Below, piece by piece: positions 33,373-43,641 of a DNA stretch of 64,000 bases. Numbering within the stretch: position 1 is the stretch's first letter; each line of letters opens with the position of its first letter. Under the pieces are notes generated by a model. That model was not told the DNA's origin. It did not search any database and was given only the letters and a program-made list of their open reading frames with translations. Source of the stretch: Lineus longissimus (Eukaryota; Nemertea; Pilidiophora; Heteronemertea; Lineidae); the NCBI RefSeq assembly GCF_910592395.1, contig NC_088313.1:21592437-21656436 (forward strand), read 5' to 3'. A program made the position numbers and the translations under genes.

Positions 33373-36300
33373 ATGCGTGTACAGCCCCGCCGAATTGTCA
33401 AGTCAGTGTTGACGCTGCTTGTGATTGCATTTATAATTCTGAACCTGCTCATCATATTACGGGATGGTGAGTCAGATTCATCCAAGGAGAGTATGTTGGC
33501 TGAGTTACCTAAGGACAAGACAGACGCTCCATCGCAAGGCTTATCTTCGCCAGAGATGGATGCTCCTCAGAACAGCACCATCAAGAACAACACATTGAAT
33601 CACGAGTTAGTCAACGAGCAAAATCTGACTGCTATTTTACACTCCGTTTACGAGATTAATCGACAACAAAAGATCTTCAATCGGGAGAAATTGGAACCAA
33701 ATTTCCCGAGTGATCCGAACAGTGTCGTTATTGTTATACAGATTCATTATCGGCCCGTGTATTTACGCCATCTTGTGAACTCTCTTGCTAAAGCTCGGGG
33801 CATCGAGAACACCCTCGTCATATTCAGCCATGACATCTTTTCTAATGAACTCAATGACATCGCCGAATCTATCGAGGCCTTTCCGGTAAGTACTAAGTTA
33901 GCTTTGTGAAAATCCTCATTAGGAAGACAAACACTGATCACTGAATTGGAATCTACTGGAGATTGTCTTCAGTGTCCATAATGGCTTCTTCAAGACTGAC
34001 GTTGTTCACATACAATTTGGCAACTTCCTTTCTAGACCTTATGTTGCTCTGCTTTTACCAGTAAATGCTGATTTTAACCATCAGAAGTAATAGATGTTTT
34101 TATAACTTTTTTATTTTCCCATCAGGTGATGCAGATCTTCTACCCATTCTCAATGCAAGTCTACCCCCATGAATTCCCAGGTGAACATCCGAAAGATTGC
34201 CCAAGAAACATTAACAAGAAAAAGTAGGTTCACGTACACTTTTTTCAGTTTGAATGCTCAACCATTAAACGAAACCTCCTCAATGATTTCTACATAAATG
34301 CTTTTCTGCAATCACAAGATATTCGAAACACTACCCTTGTAGGCTGTCTCTTGAGAAGACTTGCAGTCCTCTGTTGAGAATCTAAATGCAAAATATCTTG
34401 GTAAACTTGGTTTAAAAAGACTATGCAAGGCTCTATTGAACAGTCATGATTACCAACTTCAAGGATCAAACCCATTCCAAATTTGGTCTGTCAGATTGGC
34501 ACAGTGGAAACATCAGCACCTGTCACCTCTGAAGTGCCAGGTTGAAATCCTGGTTAGTCCCGGAATACTAGTATGATAGAGGGCGACTGTTTTCAACAGC
34601 GTAGGTTCCCCCAACTTACATAACGATCACCCAGTTTTATAGGGCTAATAATGTACTAGTTGATGCATAGCTCTCTATATAAATCTTCATTTTGAAGAGA
34701 AATGATAGCGGATATAAGAACAGAACAAAGTGGAAAACTGCTGACTGAAAAAATTCAAATTCTTGAAAAAGCTTTACTTTTTACAATACATTTCTGTACT
34801 GATTTGAAGATGTAAAGACTGTCAGACAGAGAGGGAAGTGGAAAGAGGAAAGCTTGCCAGGGGATGCAATGTTAGGCTCAGACAGCTGGGGTATTGTTGA
34901 TGCTGACCTTATATCAATAGAGCATTCTGCTCTGCATGGGCTATTGAATTAGCTGTTGGCACTTTCATCTGAGCGAAGCCATCTTACCCTAACCCACTTT
35001 AAAGTTGACTTATTATTCGTTTAATTGAAAGGTTTTGATTTGGTGTGACAGCAGGGATTTAGCAAGCATGGTGATAGTAACCCTCGGGAATCAATCCGAG
35101 TCATAAAGAGCCTCAGCTCTCATTCGTCCTTCACTAGATCTTGCTATATTTGTTGTAGAGCTGAAGAGCTGCGCTGCCAGAATGCTGCATATCCTGACAG
35201 ATATGGCCATTACCGGGAAGCCAAGTATACACAGACCAAGCATCATTGGTTTTGGAAGGTGGGTATGACTCGTTCACTGGTGATTCTTTCTGGAGTTGAC
35301 TAATGTGGTTGTCTCAGGTGCCATTTCTCATTCTTGTTGGCAGAATAACCAGAAAAAGCAGAATGTTGGAACCAATTGCCAGAGGGCTTTACAGAAGGCA
35401 CCCAGTCTAAACATCTTCAAAAAAATGCTAAAAAAGCATTTTTTCAACTAGTGCCTTCTGTAAGCCTATGTAAAACTATGTAAAGCGCCCGTGAACAAGC
35501 ATCAGCTTGAAACGGGCACAATAGAAATTTGCTATGTATGTATGGTTACGGCCCATTTCGCCTACTCCTGTTTCGCCTACAAAATGTGGTCATTTCACCT
35601 CCAACCCATTCTCGACTACTCCCATTTCGCCTAATTCCCATTTTGCCTAATTCCCATTTCGCCTACATTCCATTTCGCCTACTTCTCATTTCGCCTACTC
35701 CCATTTCGCCTATTCCCGTTTCGCCTACAAAATGTGGTCATTTCACCTACAACCCATTCTTGCCTACTCCCATTTCGCCTAATTCCCACTTCGACTACAA
35801 CCCATTTCGCCTACTTCTCATTTCGCCTACTTCCCATTTCGCCTACTTCCCATTTCGCCTACTTACCATTTCGCCTACTTCCAATTTTACCTGCTCTAGT
35901 ATGGTTTGCCCAGATAGTGGTACTATAAAACTTGGTGGATAATGTGTAAATATTTTAAGTGGGTGTCTGCTAAGAAAAGATGGGGTCCGATAGAAGTAGT
36001 TTCAAATTATAGCAGTTAAGGTGAAGATAAATGAGATTTCTAAAGCATTATTCTTTGCATACTTGTGCTCTCTTTAGATAAACAATACAGCCATTTAACA
36101 AGTTACTTATTATTAATAAGTAACTTGTTATTGCCTGGCTATAACCTTTTACAATAGGGAGCACGCTTCTGAGCACCCCGTACACTCTGTTGCTATCACC
36201 TTCATTGTCCCCATTCTTGATGTGGTAGAGACCTGGGCCCAGCAAAAAGGCAGGGACACTTATTTGGCTCACCCTGTAGTAGGTATACGCTTGCCCCATA

Positions 36301-39300
36301 CCCATACAGGACCTATAAAATGTCCAAAAATGCCTAAGAAATATGCCTTAATATCACATAGTAGGCGAAATGGGAAGTAGGCAAAATGGGTTGTAGGCAA
36401 AATGGGATTAGGCGAAATGGGTGTAGGCAAAATAGGAGTAGGCAAAATGGGTGTAGGCAAAATGGGTGTAGGCAAAATGGGTGTAGGCAAAATGAGAGTA
36501 GGCAAAATGGGATGACACCGTATGTATGTATGTATGAGGAACTGGTGAACATTCTGCTTTTGATCCCAGCACATTGAAATAGATCTTTTCATGTCGCAGA
36601 CATGTTTCATTTTGTGCATTGACTCTTGACGACTATTTCTACCCTTTCGGTAATATGGATAAGCGTCATCGGTGATTTTGATTGCTGCTGGAGGTTACAC
36701 TTGTGGCTTTACAATTATGCTTACATTCCAAAAACCAAATGTCACTACCGCCACTGTGATGCATGTGATTGCAGATGCAGCGTGTCTTTGATGAGCTTGA
36801 TATCCTCAAGGGCTTCCAAGGTCATGTCCTATTGTTAGAGGAGGATCACTTTGTCTCTGATGACTTCCTTCACGTCCTTCGCCAGATGAAACAACTCAGG
36901 GAAACGTAAGTTAACTTTTTCTCTTTTCTAACATCACACTATCTCTTGGTTTGAGAATAACACCCAGTCTCTGGTCTCATAGATATGGGCTGCAGAGTGT
37001 AAAAACCTGTCTCTGGTCTCATAGCAATGTTGTCTTTGACGCTATATCTAAATGGTAGGTTTCTACTTGTGACCAATTCTTAACATTTTCCAGCAAAACC
37101 ATTTCTAGCACAGTTCTTTTCAGTTTCACTGTCTAATACCTTAACCAATATAACCGTTCTCTTTTACGTCTTACCAATTAGCAACTGTCCACAGTGTGGT
37201 GTTCTAACTTTGGCAACTTATGACAAACGACCAAGCTATGTGCCAAACTCCGGCAGGGTGAGTAGTAACAAAATATATTGCCATGCCTAACAGTCTCCCC
37301 CAACTTTTATTATTGTAGCAAGCTATTCACATGCGAGGCAGTCTCCCCCAGCTGTGTACGTCAAACTAGTTACAAGCTGTTTTCATGCCAGGCAATCCCC
37401 CCTCCTCCCAACTTTGGTTGTTGAAGGTCAGTGGTCTTTGTTAAGGTGGTTGAACAGAGGTTGAGCAAACATCACGCCAGTGGCCCTTGTAAAGGAGGTT
37501 GAACAGGGCTTGAGCAAACTGCTGTCTTATAAATATGAGAGTCCTGGGGAGGTCATCACTGTTCTGTCTGTTCAGAAGTTAAGTGATCTCAGGTTTAAAC
37601 TTCTGTCCACATTACAGCTACCTTGATGAATAAAGGAATGCCTTATTTCAGGTTGAAATGAGTCCGTGGATATCTGCTCGACACAACATGGGCATGGCCT
37701 TCAACAGAAATACATGGAACAAGATAAAACAATGTGCAAAGGTGAGTCTGGGCATCCAGGGCAGCATAGTGTTTACTGTTTGTGTGATACATCACCCAGG
37801 GTAGCATAGTGTTTGTGTAATACATCACCCAGGGTAGTATAGTGTTTGTGTAATACATCACCCAGGGTAGTATAGTGTTGGTGTAATACATCACCCAGGG
37901 TAGTATAGTGTTGGTGTGATACATCACCCAGGGTAGCATAGTGTTTACTGTTTGTGTGATACATCACCCAGGGTAGCATAGTGTTTGTGTAATACATCAC
38001 CCAGGGTAGTATAGTGTTTGTGTAATACATCACCCAGGGTAGTATAGTGTTGGTGTGATACATCACCCAGGGTAGTATAGTGTTGGTGTGATACATCACC
38101 CAGGGTAGTATAGTGTTGGTGTGATACATCAACCAGGGTAGTATAGTGTTGGTGTGATACATCACCCAGGGTAGTATAGTGTTGGTGTGATACATCACCC
38201 AGGGTAGTATAGTGTTGGTGTGATACATCACCCAGGGTAGTATAGTGTTGGTGTGATACATCAACCAGTGTATTTGGAATGATGGAGAGTTTTACTGCCT
38301 TGTTGTTATTGTAGGGCTGTAGTGTTCACCATCACCTTCTATTTTGCAGCAATTCTGTGAGTTTGATGATTATAACTGGGACTGGACGTTACAGTATCTT
38401 GGAATGACATGTGTTGAGGGCCATTTACAGGTGCTAGTGGCCAAGTCACCACGTGTCTTTCATATAGGAGAATGGTACGTGATTGATTGCGTTCATGTTT
38501 TCAACCTCAGAGCGACACATCTCTTAGACAAGTAGCCAACCGTCATGGGTATGGTCTCAACATCTACACTATGCATGTATCTAGCCTCGTGATATATCAG
38601 TGACAGGAAAATGGGCTACAAGTTCATAGGTCTAAGGAATTTCTGAGGAGCATTGGAATAGCGCCTATTCAATCCAGAAAAACGTGACGTACAGTCGGTG
38701 ACACGCCATTTTGACTGTCCTTAAAATTATACTTCTCTGTTTCGCAATTTCCCCGACTTTTTCACACATGACAACACACATCTAACTTGCATTTAAGCCT
38801 CCAAAACACTGAATTGCAGTATTTTACTCCAGATGCTATGATAGGATCGAAAAGAATAATTTTTTAATGAAATTAAAATATGTGACCATTTTGACGAAAA
38901 AATTAACAAATTTTCAGACATAGATATTTAAAAGAATTTTAAAAGTTAATTTTTTTCTTGACATGACTAGCTATCACATAGAGGCCATAATTTTAAGATG
39001 TAGCCAAATGTTTTTAATTTTTTACCCTCATTTAAGATGGGAACATTTTAAAATGAACGAGAAAAGTTGGTGTTTTGCCATTTCTGATATTCAAGAACTC
39101 ACAAATCAGAAGTATGAAATCGCAACATCAGAAAAACATCCATTTAAAGCTTTGCCTGGGATTTCCCTATCCCATTCACTGAAATTCCCGGTGGTAAGAT
39201 TTCCTGCAAGGACAACTGCATGATACCATGCATTAGTGGGCTGGCCTGGACTTAGGCGCGTGAGTTCAGATTGCTTGGTCTTGTTCTAACATGTCTTCTT

Positions 39301-39541
39301 TGTCTATTTCAGTGGCGTTCACCATAAAGGCAAGGACTGTAACCCACACACAAAGGTTGCCCAGATAGAACTTCTGCTGTCAAATAATCGTCAATATCTC
39401 TTCCCACAAAGCCTGAGTTTTATTGGACACGCCAAAGTAGCTGTGAGGCAGCCAAAGCCTAACGGAGGTTGGGGAGATATACGAGATCATAGTCTATGTC
39501 TTAGTTTTGTAAAGAAAGCCAAAAATCCAATACGGAGGTAG
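33373..39541 (+). CDS. MGAT2: Alpha-1,6-mannosyl-glycoprotein 2-beta-GlcNAc-transferase (GnT-II)
   Basis: MGAT2 adds the second beta-1,2-GlcNAc to the alpha-1,6 mannose of N-glycans in the medial Golgi. The eight coding exons are 33373-33885, 34126-34223, 35159-35258, 36775-36905, 37182-37257, 37652-37741, 38350-38474 and 39313-39541 (stop TAG). They total 1362 nt, 453 residues, close to 447 in mammals. The N-terminus is a short basic tail, then a membrane anchor at about residues 10-30 (type II topology), then a stem with several N-x-S/T sites. The catalytic part has VIQIHYRPVYLRHLVNSLAK, YGHYREAKYTQTKHHW, the metal-binding LLLEEDHF, ARHNMGMAF, DDYNWDWTLQYL and NGGWGDIRDH, all family hallmarks. 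Cysteine positions (CPQCG, the C of QFC, CNPHTK) also fit. All introns are GT-AG. The mammalian coding region is a single exon, so the multi-exon structure is notable. Confidence 0.95.
34484..34565 (+). mobile_element. tRNA-like SINE head in MGAT2 intron
   Basis: A pol III A box TGGCACAGTGG (34497-34507) and a B-box-like GGTTGAAATCC (34540-34550, consensus GGTTCGANTCC) are spaced 43 nt apart as in tRNAs. The arms around TGCCAGGTTGAAATCCTGG resemble a T-stem region. The acceptor stem is not convincing, so it is a tRNA-derived SINE head rather than a functional tRNA. The 3' limit of the SINE is unclear. Confidence 0.55.
35338..35543 (+). mobile_element. 3' end of a non-LTR retrotransposon
   Basis: The translation gives WNQLPEGFTEG. 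After a one-base frameshift it continues APSLNIFKKMLKKHFF and a stop. WNxLP...FKKxLK is the usual C-terminal end of LINE reverse-transcriptase polyproteins. It is followed by a short 3' UTR and a (TATG)n tail near 35532-35543. It is 5'-truncated and frameshifted, inside an MGAT2 intron. Confidence 0.7.
35544..35890 (+). repeat. 15-16-bp array CCCATTTCGCCTACT
   Basis: Tandem degenerate units of CCCATTTCGCCTACT, some as CCCATTCTCGACTACT, are interspersed with two copies of ACAAAATGTGGTCATTTCACCT. It lies directly after the LINE tail and is open in frame only by periodicity. Confidence 0.85.
36096..36130. repeat. Near-perfect 35-bp palindrome
   Basis: Arms of 17 bp (36096-36112 and 36114-36130; TAACAAGTTACTTATTA and its complement) are separated by a single T. 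It sits midway between the two inverted repeat arrays at 35.5 and 36.4 kb. Confidence 0.85.
36358..36517 (-). repeat. Inverted counterpart of the 35.5-kb array
   Basis: Units of GTAGGCAAAATGGG or GTAGGCGAAATGGG repeat about 10 times. This is the reverse complement of the CCCATTTCGCCTAC unit at 35544-35890. The array ends next to a second TATG microsatellite (36521-36536), mirroring the left side. Confidence 0.85.
37775..38268. repeat. 33-bp minisatellite in MGAT2 intron, about 15 copies
   Basis: The unit GATACATCACCCAGGGTAGT is followed by ATAGTGTTGGTGT, with variants TGTTTGTGTAA and an inserted TTTACTG. At 33 bp it is open in frame, mainly on the minus strand, as an 11-residue repeat. It fills most of the intron between MGAT2 exons 6 and 7. 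Confidence 0.9.
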
Positions 39542-40717
39542 TATTAGGCACAGGTAACATCATGGCAGACATATCAGGTTATTAAGTTAACAACAGTGCT
39601 GCATGTTTTAGAAGGACATTTTATACACTAAAAACATAGCATGATTACCAGTCATCCAAAATACTAATAATAATTATTTTTCATTTTGTGGCCAAAAATT
39701 TACTTATTTTTCTCCAGAAAGTCTTTTCCCCATGCTTGTTCCTGGCGATACAGTTGCACAGTGTCCAATGAATTCAATGTAATTGGCAGAGTGTTAATGT
39801 TAAGGCCCTTCTCTAAGTCTTCCATGGTCTGATGCATGGTCTTCTTACCCTAGACATGCTAGATGTGCACACTAATTACTGCTACTAGTCTTTGCCAAAG
39901 TCTTCTGGGAATAGAAATGGACTATTGTCTTATCCAGTTTGTCTTGTGTCTCGATAAAGAATAATGTTTGTTGTCTGTTATCTTAATCCCTTGACTAATT
40001 CACTACCTTGTAACAACCACTTGTGGAGGAGGACTGGCACTCTGGTATTGTCACTGTGGAAAATAACCAACTCATGTTGCCCCCTATCTTAATCCCTTGA
40101 CTAATTCACTACCTTGTAACAACTGCTTGTGTGCAACCTAGTGGAGGAGGAACCTGCACTCTGGTATTGTGACGCGGGAATTCTGGAAAGAACCAGCTCA
40201 CGAATCGTTGATGTTAGTCACCAATATTGATCCACAGGACTAGAACCTTTGAGATGAAGAACTTTGAGAGTCAGTAAGTTAGAGAGCTGTATGCTGTTAT
40301 GTTTCAGGAGCAATGTAAAGCGAGTCTTTGCTCCTTTGAATCACTCTGTATGTTATCAAGAAATAATGCCTCCTATCAAGCATTCCCAATTTGTGAACCT
40401 TCCAACTGCGAAACTCTTTTCACTAGATGCTTGCTTCTTTTGACTGCGGTCAAAGCTTTATTTGTGCCATTTTAAATGACTGTCTTGGTGCTTTGTGGTG
40501 TATTTTATGTATCAAAGTGCGACACTTTATATTCATTATATCATTATATTTATCACTTGTATAAAGTTTATCATGTAAATAATACATGTAACAGAATTTT
40601 AATAAATCAAATGAATAAATAGATTTCAGTTTTTTGTGACTTACCTTGGAATTGCTAAGCTTGTGTTCGTGGTTAGATATCAGGCAGACTACCGGGACTG
40701 TATAATGGCCAACAGTG

Positions 40718-40949
40718 AACACTTTGTCTTAGACGAGTCCCTGATTATTATTGGTGTCCAACCTGTTGTGATTTCCCTTTAGTCTGATGCTTTCATTTCG
40801 GGGCGGAGACTAGGTCTTTACTGTAAATATTGCTCTGTAACAGCCAACACTTTGTCTTAGACGAGTCCCTGATTATTATTGGCGTCCAACCTGTTGTGAT
40901 TTCCCTTTAGTCTGATGCTTTCATTTCAGGGCGGAGACTAGGTCTTTAC
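40718..40949. repeat. Two-copy 128-bp tandem duplication
   Basis: The sequence from AACACTTTGTCTTAGACGAG through GGGGCGGAGACTAGGTC is repeated almost exactly 128 bp later. The flanks differ. Confidence 0.85.
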
Positions 40950-41516
40950 GGGTCGTCTCGTCAGCGAACAGTCTCCGGCCTGACTTTACCAATCCGGTGG
41001 ATTGAATAACTAGCTCATAATTAAAATCTCGCGACCAGTCCAGGATAGGAGACTGACGCCAGTAAACCTGTTGAGATCAGCGACGGGGTTTTTACTAAAT
41101 GTACTTTCAGGTTAGCACGTGTACCGGTCACCTGACCACCCGACCAATCGATCAATCCGCCCCTCATCCCCTACCGAACAATCGACCATCCGACCAAATC
41201 AGTCACCCGACCAATCGACCACCCGACCAATAGACCACCCGACCAATTGATCAATCCACCCCTAGATCATCCCTACCGATCTGCCAATCGACCACACGAC
41301 CAATCGATCAATCCACCCTGGCCTTCAATCCCCTACCGATCTGCCAATCGACCACACGACCAATCGATCAATCTACTCGGGCCTCCAATCCCCTAGGCCC
41401 TACTGATCTGCCAGGCTCTGCTATTCAGTGCAATTGATTCTGGGACTACTTTCTATATTTTTATTTTTTACTGCGCTACTTCTGACGGGGGATTCTACTC
41501 CTTATCGCGGAATGCT

Positions 41517-41895
41517 ATTCCCACAGCCCGTGATCACTGTTCACTATAAAAAGATTGGCGAAACAAATCGTCACAATTCAGTTGGCGTCATATGCAATTT
41601 TCTGAATAACATATCCTGATCTGTTTTACAGTATGACTTGTCTCAGTGAAACTGGCCAGTATAGCTCCTGACTGATTTACAGTAACCATTCACAACACGG
41701 CTTCAGTGGTGCCGCCATCTTGGATCAACGAAGGTTGGTCTGAGAGAGGGGCAACTATTTTTGCCTACAACTGAATGATATTGTCATTGTCATTCAAATA
41801 AAAGTAGTTTTTGTGAAAGAATATTATTTGGACTAGTTAGAAATACACAGTTTCAACAAATTCTTTGATAATTAGTCCACAATTGGACTCCAGAA
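41517..41895. repeat. Dispersed repeat, copy A
   Basis: Two blocks, 41517-41602 (CCCACAGCCCGTGATCACTG...) and 41822-41895 (ATTATTTGGACTAGTTAGAA...), recur with high identity and in the same order at 51229-51310 and 52577-52650. The spacing differs (about 305 versus 1348 bp). It looks like an unclassified interspersed element with an internal deletion or insertion. Confidence 0.75.
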
Positions 41896-42074
41896 ATGAA
41901 GCCCTTACTGGTGCTGCCCTCCTGAAAATACCCGGGGACCATAGAACTGAAATCAATATTTTATGAAAGATTGAATACTACTCTATAATTGAAATCAATA
42001 TTTATCTTGATTACCTAACCCACGCCATCCCAGGGTCAACTTTTTGTTTTTATTCTTCAATAATATGACGCCCA

Positions 42075-42215
42075 TACCGATGTCCCCCCGACTTACTAAG
42101 TCGTCCCCCTGACTTACTAAGTCGTCCCCCGACTTACTAACTCGTCCCCCCGACTTACTAACTCGTCCCCCCGACTTACTAACTCGTCCCCCCGAGATAA
42201 TAAGTCGTCCCGCCG
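42075..42215. repeat. About 20-bp GTCCCCCCGACTTACTAA repeat
   Basis: Six or seven short degenerate units occur. A further related stretch at about 42310-42380 (CGTCCCCCCGACTTAATTAC, then CGATGTCCTTTCC) repeats the downstream context of the array. Confidence 0.75.
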
Positions 42216-43641
42216 AGATTTTTTTTTTTTTCGATGTCCTTTCCTAGCCACCGTAGGGGGACGAATGAAAATGAAACCGATTTTTTTTTCAAATTTTTTT
42301 GTTTCGTTTTCGTCCCCCCGACTTAATTACCGTAGTCGTCCCGCCCCGAAAAAAAAATGTCGATGTCCTTTCCCAGTCATTGTTCCTTTCGGATCTGTCG
42401 AGCCTCTTCAGAAATAGCGGATGTCCACGACTGAATTACTTTTAAATCAAGATCATTCTTTTGACTTTTGTTCACCGTAGTTGACAGAATCGGCTGTAGA
42501 TAGTGTATTATAACATCCACATGTCATGCTTCCTTACCACATGAAACCTACTAAAGCTTGGTGCCAACCTGACTATGACCAGATCAGCAGTACAAAATAT
42601 ACAAATTATGCTATGATCCACTCGTATAAGGCTGGCACAACAAATGCAGTGACCATGACGAGCACGGAACGATTCTATTATTTAATGACATGACGTAAGT
42701 CGTTCAACTGATGTTACCAACGCTCCCAATAAAAACTGCGCATTCAAGACTCGTGGAGCTTCAAGATCGGACGCGACGAGCACAGGCCACGCCACATTTT
42801 CTAAGCACAGGCCACTCCACGCAATGGTAAGACAGATTCTGTCTTGGACATTACTCTGGTATATCCCAACCTCCACTTCTGTAAATGAGCACACATACAA
42901 TTCCGAATTCCGATTTCCAAGAAATTTGCCGTTTTCCTCAGCAACCAAGAAGCCAATGACGGCTGCGCACTGAATCATTCCTGTCCAGTCCTCGCCACAT
43001 GCGAACTCCCGCTTCATTTCAGTATGCCAAGCAGTTTTTGAATTTCGTCTTACTCCAAAGATTTATCCCCCCCCCCCTTCAATTCAAAATATTTCCCCTC
43101 ATTTGGCTGCAGAAAAGACTTCGTGGCCGAACTCCACGTGTCCTTTTGTTCGTGAGGTTTAGACAGTTTCGGTTGGTTTCGGGTCTCATTAGTGAGGTTC
43201 CGCAACACTCCCGAATGACGACGAGGAATTCTTTGTTTTTGTGACGAATTCTTTTATGATTTTGTTCGAATTCGTCAAGAACACCTCAAAAATCGCACCC
43301 TAAGCTTCTGGGCCTTTCACTCGGAACAAGTTTCTAGAGCTCGTGTTACCGTTACTATCACTTTTATCATTGCAGATGCCCCAAGCCAAGTTCTCCAATA
43401 CAACCGACTATGAATGATGTCTATCGCGAGGTGAAGGGTATGTATAGAGTGATATGTGTGTGTGATTAGCTGGGGGAGAGGGTTTGGGGTGTGTGGGATG
43501 TGGGAGGTTGTCGAGGGGATGAGTATGGGTGCGGGTATGTGCGTGTGTGTGTGTGTTTGGTTGATCTATGTCCTGTATTTTTTTGCGTTTTCTGTGTCTT
43601 TTGCATTAGTTGTGATGTTGACTCTCCAATTCCATTTACAG

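Larger units (their letters stand above)
39542..43376. other. MGAT2 3' UTR and repeat-rich intergenic region
   Basis: Overlapping AATAAA signals near 40600-40620 are possible MGAT2 polyadenylation sites. Two-copy duplications occur at 39980-40190 (period ~106) and 40718-40949 (period 128). About 41110-41410 is made of ACCAATCGATCAATC and CGACCA-type degenerate repeats. About 42075-42215 repeats GTCCCCCCGACTTACTAA. A 111-residue minus-strand frame (42682-43017) has no recognised domain. Confidence 0.55.

Noticed and set aside
34484-34565. Functional tRNA gene
   Set aside because: A and B boxes are present but the acceptor stem does not pair convincingly and the B box has lost the invariant C; a SINE head fits better.
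42682-43017. 111-residue minus-strand frame
   Set aside because: No family features, and surrounding sequence shows no exon structure.
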